A stretch of DNA of 64,000 nucleotides from contig NC_013235.1 in the NCBI RefSeq assembly GCF_000024365.1, forward strand, positions 744,001-808,000, written 5' to 3'. Shown here one piece after another: positions 38,265 through 47,016 of this stretch; the first letter of the stretch is position 1; each line of letters begins with the position of its first letter. The stretch is from Nakamurella multipartita DSM 44233 (GTDB lineage Bacteria > Actinomycetota > Actinomycetes > Mycobacteriales > Nakamurellaceae). The translations under genes were made by a program, and so were the position numbers. Under the pieces are notes generated by a model. That model saw only the letters and a program-made list of their open reading frames with translations, was not told the origin of the DNA and ran no database searches.

Positions 38265-39334
38265 CAGTCCACTCCCTGCTCGGCCAGCCGGTCGGCCAGC
38301 TCGTAGACGCCGCCGAGGTCGCCGCCCTCGACCAGCCGGGGCAGCTCCAGCATGGGCAGCCCGGCGGCGGCCAGCTGCTCGCGGCACTGCTGCTCGTCCA
38401 GCACCCGGATGGCGTGCTCGGTGGCCTGCTCCCGCAGGCCGTCCAGGACGGCGGGGGTCGGCTCGACGCCGGCCGCCCGCAGCGCGTCGGCCAGCCCGTC
38501 GGTGTCCAGCTCGCCGCGGGCCGCCGCGTCCAAGGCCGCGCGGGGCAGCTGCGGGGAGGTGGCCGCGTTCACGATGATCGTGCCGACCGGCAGGCTCTGC
38601 GCCCGCAGCTGTTCGATCGCCTCCAGGGTCTCGGTGACCGGCATGTCCTCGAGCAGGGTGACCAGGTGCACGATCGTGTCCGGCGAGTGCAGCAACCGCA
38701 CGACGCCCTCGGCCTGGCTGTGGATCGGCCCGCGTTTGGCCAGGCCGGACATGGCCTCGGTGACGCCCAGGAAGGTGACTACCCGGCCGGTCGGCGGGGC
38801 GTCGAGCACCACCTCGTCATAGACCGGACGGTTGTCCGAGCCGATCCGGGTGACCGTCTCCTTGACCTTGCCGGTCAGCAGCACGTCGCGCAGGCCGGGG
38901 GCCAGGGTGGTGGCGAACTCCACCGCCCCCATCTTTTTCAGGCTGCGGCCGGCGAAGCCGAGGTTGTAGAACATCTCGAAGTACTCCAGCAGCGCGGCCT
39001 CGACATCGACGGCCAACGCCCGGACCTCGCCGCCGCCGGTGGCGACGGCCACCTTCTTCTCCTGGTAGGGCAGCGGGGGCACGTCGAACAGCCGGGCGAT
39101 GCCCTGGCGTTCCTCCACCTCGACCAGCAGGACGCGGCGCCCGTTGGTGGCCAGCGCCAGGGCCAGCGCGGCGGCCACGGTGGTCTTGCCGGTGCCGCCC
39201 TTGCCGGTGATGACGTGCAGGCGGGCCCGCCGGCAGGCTCCGGTCCACGGCTCGGTGGTTGACGCTGCGGTCGACGGCTCGATCGCGTCGGCATCGGTCG
39301 CCGGGTGGGCGACAGGTGTGGGCAGCGCGCTCAT
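38264..39334 (-). CDS. ArsA/GET3-like ATPase, first of a pair
   Basis: A 356-aa partner ATPase with LHVITGKGGTGKTTVAAALA (deviant Walker A, about 40-59), VEVEERQGIARLF, and VVLDAPPTGRVVTFL (switch II). An unusual Thr/Ala-rich N-terminal 35 residues precede the domain. It is equivalent to mycobacterial Rv3679. The order is OsmC, this ATPase, second ATPase, with ATGA and TGATG overlaps, indicating one translationally coupled operon. Role inferred: a cytosolic heterodimeric ATPase linked to envelope or redox stress. Confidence 0.92.
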   Translation of the reverse strand: MSALPTPVAHPATDADAIEPSTAASTTEPWTGACRRARLHVITGKGGTGKTTVAAALALALATNGRRVLLVEVEERQGIARLFDVPPLPYQEKKVAVATGGGEVRALAVDVEAALLEYFEMFYNLGFAGRSLKKMGAVEFATTLAPGLRDVLLTGKVKETVTRIGSDNRPVYDEVVLDAPPTGRVVTFLGVTEAMSGLAKRGPIHSQAEGVVRLLHSPDTIVHLVTLLEDMPVTETLEAIEQLRAQSLPVGTIIVNAATSPQLPRAALDAAARGELDTDGLADALRAAGVEPTPAVLDGLREQATEHAIRVLDEQQCREQLAAAGLPMLELPRLVEGGDLGGVYELADRLAEQGVD

Positions 39335-39795
39335 GCCGAACCCACCACGGCGAGCGGCACCGGGGTGGCGTGCTCCAGGGTGCGCCCGACGGTGCAGTAG
39401 CGGTGCACGGCCCGGGTCACCACCGCGCGCAATTGCTCCTGGGCCTGCGGATCCAGGCCGGACAGATCGAGGGTCATCGTGGAGGCCAGTCGGGTGAATC
39501 GTCGCTCGACCGGGTCGTGATCGCCGGTCACCGCGATGCTGACCTCGCTCTCGCCGCCCAGCCGGCGGGAGACCACATGATCGGCGGACAGGCCCACGCA
39601 GCCGGCCAGCGCGATCCGCAGCAGCTCGGTGGGCGAGTACGCGCCCGCGGAGCCGGCCAGACCGATCGGAATGGCGGTCGCCCGGCCGTTACCGGCGGCG
39701 TAGCGGCCCGGCCCGGTTCGGTCCACCCGCACCCGTCCGGTGTCGGCGACCGGGTCGAGCGGGTCGACGGGACGGGGGTGGCGGGGGTCGGCCAT
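39331..39795 (-). CDS. OsmC-family protein
   Basis: A 154-aa OsmC/Ohr-fold protein, a family of thiol peroxidases and related proteins. SPTELLRIALAGCVGLSADHVVSRRLGGE holds the first expected Cys; the second lies in HRYCTVGRTLEHATPV, near the usual position. Such proteins reduce organic hydroperoxides, though some have other roles. Its stop overlaps the ATPase start (ATGA), so it heads the ArsA-pair operon. ATG 39795 has a GAGAG nearby. Confidence 0.88.
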   Translation of the reverse strand: MADPRHPRPVDPLDPVADTGRVRVDRTGPGRYAAGNGRATAIPIGLAGSAGAYSPTELLRIALAGCVGLSADHVVSRRLGGESEVSIAVTGDHDPVERRFTRLASTMTLDLSGLDPQAQEQLRAVVTRAVHRYCTVGRTLEHATPVPLAVVGSA

Positions 39796-39854
39796 CTCTC
39801 GATCCTGCCAGGACCGGCGACGGCCCGGCTCGGCGCCCGCTGGACGGAACCCGG

Positions 39855-40109
39855 TCAGTCGGCCAGGGCCATGACCACGATGGCGACGAGCGGAACGAGG
39901 ATGAGGACGCCGCCGACCCACAGCGGCAGCAGCAACGCGGCGGCGAACCCGGCCGGAATGACCAGCGCGCCGGGCAGTGCCCGCTTGGTGGCCATGGCCA
40001 AGGTCCACCCGGGCCGCTCGCGCAGCGAGTCGTACCAGAGCAGGACCAGCACGGCCAGCAGCAGCGCGGCCAGCACCGCCGCGGCCCAGTGCCACCCGTC
40101 GACGACCAC
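39855..40109 (-). CDS. small membrane protein
   Basis: 84 aa with three hydrophobic helices (about 6-22, 40-57 and 62-82) separated by a basic segment (DSLRERPGWTLAMATKR). GTG 40109 is chosen because TATCCT lies six bases ahead (leaderless); an ATG far upstream would add a repeat-encoded Arg/Pro-rich leader without support. No recognised family. It may be co-transcribed with the OsmC operon. Confidence 0.65.
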   Translation of the reverse strand: MVVDGWHWAAAVLAALLLAVLVLLWYDSLRERPGWTLAMATKRALPGALVIPAGFAAALLLPLWVGGVLILVPLVAIVVMALAD

Positions 40110-40115
40110 CGCGCC

Positions 40116-40121
40116 AGGATA
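40116..40121 (-). promoter_or_regulatory. -10 box of a leaderless gene (small membrane protein)
   Basis: TATCCT on the minus strand, six bases before GTG 40109. Confidence 0.5.
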
Positions 40122-40135
40122 GGCCGGACCAGGCC

Positions 40136-40201
40136 TGCGAGGCCGCCATGGAGCACGTCGGCCAAGCTTGCGAGGCCGCCATGGGGCACGGTCGGCCAAG
40201 C
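40136..40201. repeat. two 32/33-bp direct repeats between divergent leaderless genes
   Basis: Copies 40136-40167 and 40169-40201 differ by one substitution and one inserted G (TGCGAGGCCGCCATGG...GGCCAAGC). They sit between the -10 boxes of two divergent genes (40116-40121 and 40206-40211), where tandem binding sites for a regulator would be expected. Confidence 0.8.
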
Positions 40202-40205
40202 CTCC

Positions 40206-40211
40206 TAGAGT
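40206..40211 (+). promoter_or_regulatory. -10 box of a leaderless gene (DUF4177)
   Basis: TAGAGT, then six bases, then ATG 40218. No Shine-Dalgarno. Confidence 0.5.
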
Positions 40212-40217
40212 CAGGGC

Positions 40218-40394
40218 ATGTCATCTCCCACTTCCGGCCGACGCACCTTCGAGTACGCCACCGTTCCGTTGCTCATCCACGCCACCAAGCAGATCCTGGA
40301 CACCTGGGGCGAGGACGGGTGGGAGCTGGTCCAGGTGGTCCCGGGCCCGAACCCGGAGCAGCTGGTGGCCTACCTCAAGCGCGAGCGGTCGTGA
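40218..40394 (+). CDS. small DUF4177-type protein
   Basis: 58 aa: FEYATVPLLIHATKQILDTW followed by GEDGWELVQVVPGPNPEQLVAYLKRE, the DUF4177 pattern (WxYxxVP, GxxGWELVxV). This family of small cytoplasmic proteins has no established function; a copy lies beside the RidA gene in mycobacteria. Leaderless by TAGAGT. Its stop overlaps the RidA gene start (GTGA), giving coupled translation. Confidence 0.9.
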   Translation: MSSPTSGRRTFEYATVPLLIHATKQILDTWGEDGWELVQVVPGPNPEQLVAYLKRERS

Positions 40395-40849
40395 CCAGCC
40401 CGTCCGCCCGCCTGGCCGAGTTGGGCATCACGCTGCCGCAGGTCGCCACCCCGGCCGGTTCCTACCTGCCGACCGCGCGCACCGGGAACCTGCTGTTCAC
40501 GGCGGGCCAGCTGCCCTTCGTGGACGGCCGGCTGCCGGCCACCGGCAAGGTCGGGGCCGAGGTCTCGCCCGAGGACGCCAAGGAGTACGCCCGGCTGGCC
40601 GGGCTGAACGTGCTGGCCGCCATCGACTCGGCCGTCGGCCTGGATGCGGTGGAGCGGGTGGTCAAGATCGTCGGGTTCGTCGCGTCCGCGGAGGGCTTCA
40701 CCGGCCAGCCCGGCGTGATCAACGGGGTGTCCGACCTGATGGCCGAGGTCTTCGGCGAGGCCGGCCGGCACGCCCGGTCCGCGGTCGGGGTGGCCGAACT
40801 GCCGCTCGGCTCGCCGGTCGAGGTGGAAGCGATCGTTCAGGTTCGCTGA
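40391..40849 (+). CDS. RidA/YjgF-family protein
   Basis: A 152-aa RidA-family protein. GNLLFTAGQLPFVDGRLPATGKVG and VSPEDAKEYARLAGLNVLAAI match the family, which deaminates reactive enamine/imine intermediates. The Arg that binds the substrate carboxylate in RidA is not evident in the C-terminal SAVGVAELPLGSPVEVEAIVQV segment, so it is probably a non-RidA subgroup member. Equivalent by position to mycobacterial Rv3678c. Operon with DUF4177. Confidence 0.9.
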   Translation: MTSPSARLAELGITLPQVATPAGSYLPTARTGNLLFTAGQLPFVDGRLPATGKVGAEVSPEDAKEYARLAGLNVLAAIDSAVGLDAVERVVKIVGFVASAEGFTGQPGVINGVSDLMAEVFGEAGRHARSAVGVAELPLGSPVEVEAIVQVR

Positions 40850-40858
40850 CCGGTTCGC

Positions 40859-41713
40859 TCAGCGACCCGGCGGCGGTCCGAGCTCCGCGGCGGCGGTGGC
40901 CAGGTTGGCCGCGTGGGCCTGGGCCATGCCGGGTTGCCGGAGCCGGTCGTCGACCGGCGTCCGGCCGCGGGTCAGGGCGCTCAGATAGGCCTGGTCGGCC
41001 GCCCAGCGGAGCGCCGCGGCCCCGTCCGCGGCGATTCGGCCGTGGCCGGGGATCAGGACCCGGGCCTGCGCCGCCGGCTCGCGCAGCCGGGCCAGCCCGG
41101 CGGCGTACGCGGCCGGGGTCGAGTCCTCCAGCAGCGGCAGCTCGACGTCGCTGAGCATGTCCCCGGCGATCAGGACGCGCTGTTCGGGCAGCCAGAGCGC
41201 GGTGTGGCCGGGGGAATGCGCGTCATGGGTGAGCAGCCGGACCTCCGGTCCGGGCCAATCCAGCGCCGTCCCGGCCACTGCGCCGGGCCCTCCTTCGCGG
41301 AGGCCTCCTGCGTCCGGGCCTCCTGCGCCGAGGCCTACTGCGTCGACCCGTCCGACCAGGTCGGCCAGCTGGGCCGGCCAGTCCGGGCCCAGGCCGGCGA
41401 CGATCGCGTCGCGGTCGGCCGCGCACTGCCGGGCCACGGCAGGCGACGCCAGACGGGGCGCCGAACCCAGGGCCGGGTGCCAGAGCAGGTGGTCGTGGTG
41501 GGCGTGGGTGGCGAACCCGAGCGCGACCTCGATGCCGGCGGCGGCCACGTCCGCGGCCAGCCCGGCCAGCTCGTCGGGATCCCAGGACGGGTCGACCAGC
41601 AGGGCGTGGCCGTCCGCGACGACCAGCGTGCTGGTGGTGCGGTCCCGCCGGCTCGTCGTCACCCCGATCCGGACGTCGCAATCGTCCACCACCCACTGCC
41701 AGCTCCGGTGCAT
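40859..41713 (-). CDS. metallo-beta-lactamase-fold hydrolase
   Basis: 284 aa. The metal motif is FATHAHHDHLLW (HxHxDH), with further ligands in HSPGHTALWL and LIAGDMLSD, and a late His in VLIPGHGRIAAD. Residues about 130-150 are a Gly/Ala-rich repeat (GAGGPDAGGLREGGPGA) that looks slippage-born. ATG 41713 is preceded by AGGAGG (41722-41717), better than the in-frame ATG 41734. The substrate class is unclear. Convergent to the RidA gene, divergent from the Nudix gene. Confidence 0.85.
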   Translation of the reverse strand: MHRSWQWVVDDCDVRIGVTTSRRDRTTSTLVVADGHALLVDPSWDPDELAGLAADVAAAGIEVALGFATHAHHDHLLWHPALGSAPRLASPAVARQCAADRDAIVAGLGPDWPAQLADLVGRVDAVGLGAGGPDAGGLREGGPGAVAGTALDWPGPEVRLLTHDAHSPGHTALWLPEQRVLIAGDMLSDVELPLLEDSTPAAYAAGLARLREPAAQARVLIPGHGRIAADGAAALRWAADQAYLSALTRGRTPVDDRLRQPGMAQAHAANLATAAAELGPPPGR

Positions 41714-41735
41714 CGACCCTCCTCGCTCGGCCATC

Positions 41736-41741
41736 TAGGTT
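41736..41741 (+). promoter_or_regulatory. -10 box of a leaderless gene (Nudix)
   Basis: TAGGTT, six bases, then GTG 41748; no Shine-Dalgarno. Confidence 0.5.
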
Positions 41742-41747
41742 GGCATC

Positions 41748-42491
41748 GTGACTGACACCGAGGCGATCCGGCCCGCGGCGACCGTGATGCTGGTCCGCGA
41801 CGGCGTGGACGGCCTGGAGACGTTCGTGCTGCGGCGGGTGTCGGCGATGGCCTTCGCGGCCGGGATGACGGTCTTTCCCGGTGGCGGCGTCGACCCGGGG
41901 GACCGGGACGAGAGCATCGGCTGGGCGGGCCCGGACCGGCAGTGGTGGAGCGACGCCCTGGGCGAGGACGCCGACCCGGCCCTGGTGGTGGCCGCCGTGC
42001 GCGAGCTGTTCGAGGAGACCGGGGTCCTGCTGGCGAGCCGGGACGGCGGGTCCCCGGAGGTGCTCGGCGAGGACGTCCGGGCCGCCATCATCGACCGTCG
42101 GGCCAGCCTGGCCGGCGTGCTGGCCCGGGCCGGTCTGACCATCCGCACCGACCTGCTGCGGCCGTGGGCGAACTGGTTGACCCCGCCCGGGCAGGGTCGC
42201 CGGTACGACACCTTCTTCTTTGCCGCTGCGTTGCCGGCCGGGCAGCAGGCCCGGATGGTGACCACGGAGGCCGACCTGGGCCAGTGGCGGCGTCCGGCCG
42301 ACATCCTGGCCGATGCAGTGGCCGGCACGACCAAGCTGATGCCGCCGACCCGGGTCATGCTGGCGGACCTGGCCGCATTCGCATCGGTCGAGCAGGTGCT
42401 GGCCGCACCCCGGGTGGTCACCAAGATCCGGGTCCGGCGCGAGGATGTGGCCCGGTTGCTGGCCGGCGCGGATCTGGAGGTCCCCCGATGA
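41748..42491 (+). CDS. Nudix hydrolase with an enlarged box insertion
   Basis: 247 aa. PGGGVDPGDRDES is followed by about 25 residues before AAVRELFEETGVLLASR, a layout like the eukaryotic NUDT19-type enzymes. REx2EExG is intact. It would hydrolyse a diphosphate such as CoA or a nucleotide sugar. Start GTG 41748, leaderless. The stop overlaps the next MBL gene (ATGA), so Nudix, MBL and rRNA methyltransferase form one coupled operon. Confidence 0.87.
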   Translation: MTDTEAIRPAATVMLVRDGVDGLETFVLRRVSAMAFAAGMTVFPGGGVDPGDRDESIGWAGPDRQWWSDALGEDADPALVVAAVRELFEETGVLLASRDGGSPEVLGEDVRAAIIDRRASLAGVLARAGLTIRTDLLRPWANWLTPPGQGRRYDTFFFAAALPAGQQARMVTTEADLGQWRRPADILADAVAGTTKLMPPTRVMLADLAAFASVEQVLAAPRVVTKIRVRREDVARLLAGADLEVPR

Positions 42492-43300
42492 ATGCTGCGA
42501 ATCGTCCGCCCCGGACCGCGTTGACCCCGGTCACCAGTCACGCCGCCGTCCGCCTGGCCCCCAACCCGGGCCCGATGACGCTCGACGGCACCAACAGCTA
42601 CGTGCTGTCTGGCAACGGGGGCCGCTCGTCGGTGATCGTCGACCCCGGGCCGGGCGACCCCGGACACCTGGACGCGCTGGCCGCGGTCGGCGACGTCGAG
42701 CTGATCCTGATCACGCACCGGCACCACGACCACACCGAGGGGGCGGCCGAGCTGGCCGCAGCCACCGGGGCACCGGTGCGGGCGGCCGACCCGGCCTTCT
42801 GCCGGGGCGGCGAACCCTTGCGCGACGGTGAGCTGGTCGCCGCGGCCGGACTGCCGATCGAGGTGCTGGCCACGCCCGGACACACCGCCGACTCCGTCTG
42901 CTTCCGGCTGCCGTCGGACTCGCCGGACCGGCCGCACGGCGCGGTGCTCACCGGGGACACGATCCTGGGTCGCGGCACCACGGTCATCGCACCGCCCGAT
43001 GGCAGCCTGGGCGACTATCTGGGCTCGTTGCGGGTGCTGGCCGCGTTGGGCCGGGCGGCCGTGCTGCCGGCCCACGGCCCGCAGCAGCCCGACCTGCAGG
43101 CCCTCGCCGCCGCTTACCTGGCCCACCGGGAACAGCGGCTGGATCAGATCCGGGCCGCGCTGGTGCAGCTGGGCGCGGACGCCGACGTGGCCGCGGTGAC
43201 GGACTTCGTCTACCACGATGTCGACGTCTCGGTGCGCCGGGCGGCCGAACACTCGGTCGCCGCCCAGCTGGGCTACCTGCGTGCCCCGGGCGGCCGGTGA
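42488..43300 (+). CDS. metallo-beta-lactamase-fold hydrolase (LACTB2-like)
   Basis: 270 aa. NPGPMTLDGTNSYVLSG at the N-terminus, the ITHRHHDHTEGA metal motif, LATPGHTADSVCF, LTGDTILGRG and VLPAHGP are all typical of the group containing human LACTB2 (an RNA endonuclease) and mycobacterial Rv3677c. The C-terminal winged-helix-like segment (AHREQRLDQIRAALVQLG) supports this subgroup. ATGA overlap upstream and GTGA overlap downstream place it mid-operon. Confidence 0.9.
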   Translation: MNAANRPPRTALTPVTSHAAVRLAPNPGPMTLDGTNSYVLSGNGGRSSVIVDPGPGDPGHLDALAAVGDVELILITHRHHDHTEGAAELAAATGAPVRAADPAFCRGGEPLRDGELVAAAGLPIEVLATPGHTADSVCFRLPSDSPDRPHGAVLTGDTILGRGTTVIAPPDGSLGDYLGSLRVLAALGRAAVLPAHGPQQPDLQALAAAYLAHREQRLDQIRAALVQLGADADVAAVTDFVYHDVDVSVRRAAEHSVAAQLGYLRAPGGR

Positions 43301-44142
43301 CCGACCCGCGCCGGGCCGGCCTGGCGGCCGTCCTGCCGGTGCTGGCCTGTCCGCTCTGCGCGCAGCCGCTGGAGCGGGCCGGGGAGAGCGTCGGCTGCGA
43401 GGCCGGGCACCGCTTCGACATCGCCCGGGGCGGCCACCTGACCCTGCTCGGCCGGACCTCCCGGACGGACACCGGCGACACCGCGGACATGGTCGCGGCC
43501 CGGCAACAGTTCCTGGACGCCGGGCACTTCGCGCCGATGACGGCGGCGATCGTGGCCGCCGCCGGCGGCGGGCCGGTGCTCGACCTGGGGGCCGGCACCG
43601 GCCATCACCTGCGGGCCGTGGTCGAGGCCGGCACCCCGGACACGATCGGGGTGGCCGTGGACACCTCGACCTGTGCGGCCCGCCGAGCGGCTCGGGTGCA
43701 TCCACGGGTGGGTGCGGTGGTCGCCGACGCGTGGTCCCGATTGCCGGTGCGCGACGGCTCGATCGGGACCGTGCTCAACGTGTTCGCGCCCCGGGATCCG
43801 GACGAGATCGCCCGGATCCTGCGGCCCGGTGGGCGCCTGGTCGTCCTGACGCCCGACCCTGGGCACCAGGCCGAGCTGCGCGTGCACATCGGGTTGCTGG
43901 CCGTCGACGCGGACAAGGCGGCCCGGTTGCGGGACACCCTGGGCCGGGTGATGCGCCCCGCGGGGACGACCCCGGTCCGGCACCGGATGCGGCTGGGGCG
44001 CCAGGACGTGGACCGGCTGATCCGGATGGGCCCGTCGACCTACCACCTGCCCGAGCCGGCGCGACGGGACGCGGTCGCGCGCATTCCGGAGGTCACCGAG
44101 GTGACCATGGCCGTCACGGTCAGCGTGTTCACCCGGCCGTGA
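43297..44142 (+). CDS. 23S rRNA (guanine-N1) methyltransferase, RlmA-like
   Basis: A 281-aa SAM-dependent methyltransferase with an N-terminal zinc ribbon (CPLCAQPLERAGESVGCEAGH, read as CxxC...CxxxH), the hallmark of RlmA(I)/RlmA(II)/TlrB enzymes that methylate G745 or G748 of 23S rRNA. SAM motif I is VLDLGAGTGHHL and post-motif LNVFAPRDPDEI follows. TlrB-type members give tylosin resistance; whether this one does is not shown. The start GTG 43297 overlaps the previous stop. Confidence 0.88.
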   Translation: MTDPRRAGLAAVLPVLACPLCAQPLERAGESVGCEAGHRFDIARGGHLTLLGRTSRTDTGDTADMVAARQQFLDAGHFAPMTAAIVAAAGGGPVLDLGAGTGHHLRAVVEAGTPDTIGVAVDTSTCAARRAARVHPRVGAVVADAWSRLPVRDGSIGTVLNVFAPRDPDEIARILRPGGRLVVLTPDPGHQAELRVHIGLLAVDADKAARLRDTLGRVMRPAGTTPVRHRMRLGRQDVDRLIRMGPSTYHLPEPARRDAVARIPEVTEVTMAVTVSVFTRP

Positions 44143-44182
44143 GGTGGCCCCGCGTGGGGCCGGTCCGGCCCGGCGGGGTGGT

Positions 44183-44857
44183 TCAGCGGGCCCGGCGGAC
44201 CAGCCGTTCGGTGTCCAGCAGGACCACGCTCTTGCCCTCCAGGCGCAGCCAGCCGCGGTGCCCGAAGTCGGCCAGGGCCTTGTTCACGGTCTCCCGGGAG
44301 GCGCCGACCAGCTGGGCCAGCTCCTCCTGGGTCAGGTCGTGAGTGACGCGCAGGTGGCCGCCCTCCTGCTGCCCGAACTGGCGGGCCAGCTGCAGCAGCG
44401 CCTTGGCCACCCGGCCTGGCACATCGGTGAAGATCAGGTCGGCCAGCGCGTTGTTGGTGCGGCGCAGCCGGCGGGCCAGGACCCGCAGCAGCTGCTCGGC
44501 GATCTCGGGACGCTTGTTGATCCATTCCCGCAGGCCGTCGCGGTCCATGGTGCCGAGCCGGACGTCGGTGACCGCCGTCGCCGACGAGGTCCGCGGGCCC
44601 GGGTCGAACACCGACAGCTCGCCGAACATGTCCGACGGGCCCATCACCGCGAGCAGATTTTCCCGGCCGTCCGGGGAGTGCCGGCCCAGCTTGACCTTGC
44701 CGGACAGGATGATGAACAGCCGGTCCCCGAGCTCTCCCTCGGAGAAGATCGCGCTGCCGCGGGCGTACTCGACCGTCTCCAACTGCGAAGCCAGGGCCGC
44801 CGCTGCATCCGGGTCCACCCCTTGGAAGATCCCGGCCTTCGCGAGCGTTTCTTCCAC
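44183..44857 (-). CDS. crp: CRP/FNR-family cAMP receptor protein
   Basis: 224 aa, the same length as mycobacterial Crp (Rv3676). The cyclic-nucleotide domain contains the phosphate-binding cassette [19 protein letters not shown], and the hinge is [23 protein letters not shown]. The C-terminal helix-turn-helix is [25 protein letters not shown] 44857 is chosen because AGGAGG (44868-44863) lies five bases upstream; an ATG at 44875 would overlap that site. It is a global cAMP-responsive DNA-binding regulator. A TAGACT box at 44938-44933 is a candidate -10. Confidence 0.95.
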   Translation of the reverse strand: MEETLAKAGIFQGVDPDAAAALASQLETVEYARGSAIFSEGELGDRLFIILSGKVKLGRHSPDGRENLLAVMGPSDMFGELSVFDPGPRTSSATAVTDVRLGTMDRDGLREWINKRPEIAEQLLRVLARRLRRTNNALADLIFTDVPGRVAKALLQLARQFGQQEGGHLRVTHDLTQEELAQLVGASRETVNKALADFGHRGWLRLEGKSVVLLDTERLVRRAR

Positions 44858-45047
44858 CCTGTCCTCCTGATTCATTCCCCCGACGGGGCAGCCGGAGACC
44901 AGGTCGGCGGCTCCGGCTGAGACGCACAGCACAGTCTAGGGGGTCGGGGCCGGGCGCTCTCGTTCGACGTGCGGGTGTCCCGGCAGGTGGGATCGATGAT
45001 CACCAACCAGCCCGCGCCGCGGCCGGTGATCAGGGCGGTCGGCCCGC

Positions 45048-45314
45048 TCAGACGTCGGCCGCGCCCGCGTCCTTGACGCCGTCCCGATGCCGGCGACGCA
45101 GCCGCGGGCGGCGGCGCAGGCGGAACTTGGCAAAGGCCTTGGTCCAGCCCTCGCGGATGAAGGTGTTGACCTCTTCGGGCTTGGCCGTGTCCAGGAACTC
45201 CTGCACGTCCGCCTCGCTGACCGTGGCCGTCTTCAGGCGTCGCTCGAGCCGCTCCATCAGCAGGGCGAACACCATCAGCAGGAGCGGGATCAGCAGCACC
45301 AGGAAGACCGTCAT
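45048..45314 (-). CDS. small membrane-anchored protein next to Crp
   Basis: 88 aa: one N-terminal helix ([19 protein letters not shown]), then [34 protein letters not shown] and a basic tail ([14 protein letters not shown]). Position and sequence match mycobacterial Rv3675-type proteins, function unknown. ATG 45314 has GGAG five bases upstream. Confidence 0.75.
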   Translation of the reverse strand: MTVFLVLLIPLLLMVFALLMERLERRLKTATVSEADVQEFLDTAKPEEVNTFIREGWTKAFAKFRLRRRPRLRRRHRDGVKDAGAADV

Positions 45315-45432
45315 GGTGGCTCCATCATTCCCCATCGCCGGGCCGGTTCGCAGCCGGCGCCGCCCCCGCGGGTCGTCGCCGCCCGAGCCGGCGGGAACCG
45401 GACAACCGGCGCGGGCCAGGAACGTCGTACCC

Positions 45433-46287
45433 ATGTGGCAACCTGGCAGCGTGGTCAACAGCGCGCTCAGGACGGACCCGGAACCGGTGGCCGGCGGGTC
45501 GGCCGTGCCGTCCGGACCGTCGGCACGAAAGGCCCCGTCCGGGCGACGGGCCAAGGCCCCGGCCACCCCGCTGGCGCGTACCCGCCGGGCCCGGCAACTG
45601 GCCGGCCAGCTCGCGCTGGGCTATCCGGACGCCCACTGCGAACTGGACTTCACCACCCCGCTGGAACTGGCCGTCGCCACCATCCTGTCCGCCCAGTCCA
45701 CCGACGCCCGGGTCAACCTGGTCACGCCGGCCCTGTTCGCCCGCTACCGCAGCGCGGCCGACTACGCGTCGGCGTCCCGGTCCGAGCTGGAGGAGCTGAT
45801 CAAGTCCACCGGCTTCTTCCGGAACAAGACCTCCTCGTTGATCGGTCTGGGTCAGGCCCTGGTCGAGCGGTTCGACGGCGAACTGCCCTCCACGCTGGCC
45901 GACCTGGTCACACTGCCCGGTTTCGGCCGCAAGACCGCGAACGTGGTGCTGGGCCACGCCTTCGGCGTTCCCGGCATCACCGTGGACACCCACATGGCCC
46001 GGCTGGTCACCCGCTGGGGGCTGACCACCCAGACCGACCCGGTCAAGATCGAGGCCGAGCTGAACGAGCAGCTGCCCCGGGCCCAGTGGACCGCGTTCTC
46101 CGATCGCACGATCTTCCACGGCCGACGGGTGTGCCACGCCAAGAAGCCGGCCTGCGGGGCCTGCTTCCTGGCGCCGCTGTGCCCGGCCTACGGGGCGGGG
46201 GCAGGCGTGGTCGAGCCGGAGGCGGCCGCCGCGTTGGTGGTCGGGGCCGAGCGTCCGCATCTATTGGCGATGGTCGGTCTGGCGTGA
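45433..46287 (+). CDS. nth: endonuclease III
   Basis: 284 aa. A bifunctional DNA glycosylase/AP lyase that removes oxidised pyrimidines. The helix-hairpin-helix [17 protein letters not shown] carries the catalytic Lys; VDTHMARL has the catalytic Asp. The [4Fe-4S] loop is [17 protein letters not shown] (Cx6Cx2Cx5C). The N-terminus is extended by about 60 basic, Pro-rich residues ([20 protein letters not shown]); GTG 45451 is an alternative start. Its stop overlaps the Nudix gene (GTGA). Same neighbourhood as mycobacterial Rv3674c. Confidence 0.95.
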   Translation: MWQPGSVVNSALRTDPEPVAGGSAVPSGPSARKAPSGRRAKAPATPLARTRRARQLAGQLALGYPDAHCELDFTTPLELAVATILSAQSTDARVNLVTPALFARYRSAADYASASRSELEELIKSTGFFRNKTSSLIGLGQALVERFDGELPSTLADLVTLPGFGRKTANVVLGHAFGVPGITVDTHMARLVTRWGLTTQTDPVKIEAELNEQLPRAQWTAFSDRTIFHGRRVCHAKKPACGACFLAPLCPAYGAGAGVVEPEAAAALVVGAERPHLLAMVGLA

Positions 46288-46988
46288 ACCAGGACGGCGG
46301 GGCGGGCGAGCCGCGGCTGGTCGGCCGGCGGCTGATCGCCGATCGGGCCGAGGCGACCGGGCTGCCGGCGTGGATGCAGACCCTGATCCAGGCGGTGGAC
46401 GGTCGCCGGTTGCCGGGGCCGATCGCCCGGCTGGGCGGGGCGGCCCCGGCGTCGGCGCGGCGCGGCGCCGTGTTGATGCTGTTCGCCGACGGCCCGGCCG
46501 GGCCGGATCTGCTGCTCACGCAGCGCTCGGCGACCATGCGCTCGCACGCCGGCCAGCCGGCGTTCCCGGGCGGGGCCAACGACCCGGGCGAGGACGCGGT
46601 GACCGCCGCGCTGCGCGAGAGCTTCGAGGAGACCGGGGTCGACCCGGCCTCGGTGCTGCCGGTCGCGCTGCTGCCCGAGCTGTTCCTGGCGCCGTCGAGC
46701 TTCCTGGTCAGCCCCGTGCTGGCCTACTGGCGCGAACCCGGCGAGGTGCGCGCGGTCGACCCGGCCGAGACGGCCACGGTCGCCCGGGTCCCGGTCAGCG
46801 AGCTGTCCGATCCGGCCAACCGCGGCCAGGTCCGGCTGTCCAACGGCTGGATGGGCCCGGCGTTCCGGGTGGCTGACCTGCTGGTGTGGGGTTTCACCGC
46901 CGGGCTGGTGGACTCGCTGCTGGACCTGGGCGGCTGGGCCCGGCCGTGGGACCGGGATCGGCTCTTCGACCTTTCGGACGTCCGGTGA
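46284..46988 (+). CDS. CoA-pyrophosphatase-type Nudix hydrolase
   Basis: 234 aa. [35 protein letters not shown] (read in parts) contains the NuCoA motif LLTxR(S)xxxxxHxGxxxFPGG that precedes the Nudix box GGANDPGED...RESFEETG. The enzyme probably cleaves CoA or acyl-CoA to phosphopantetheine and ADP. Coupled by GTGA to nth and followed 28 bases later by the MarP-like protease. Equivalent to mycobacterial Rv3672c. Confidence 0.92.
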   Translation: MNQDGGAGEPRLVGRRLIADRAEATGLPAWMQTLIQAVDGRRLPGPIARLGGAAPASARRGAVLMLFADGPAGPDLLLTQRSATMRSHAGQPAFPGGANDPGEDAVTAALRESFEETGVDPASVLPVALLPELFLAPSSFLVSPVLAYWREPGEVRAVDPAETATVARVPVSELSDPANRGQVRLSNGWMGPAFRVADLLVWGFTAGLVDSLLDLGGWARPWDRDRLFDLSDVR

Positions 46989-47016
46989 GCGGCCCGGGCC
47001 AGTCGGTGGGCCGGTC

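Noticed and set aside
37107-39334. Arsenic resistance operon
   Set aside because: Both ATPases are ArsA-like, but there is no arsB, arsR or arsC, and the context is the conserved envelope locus.
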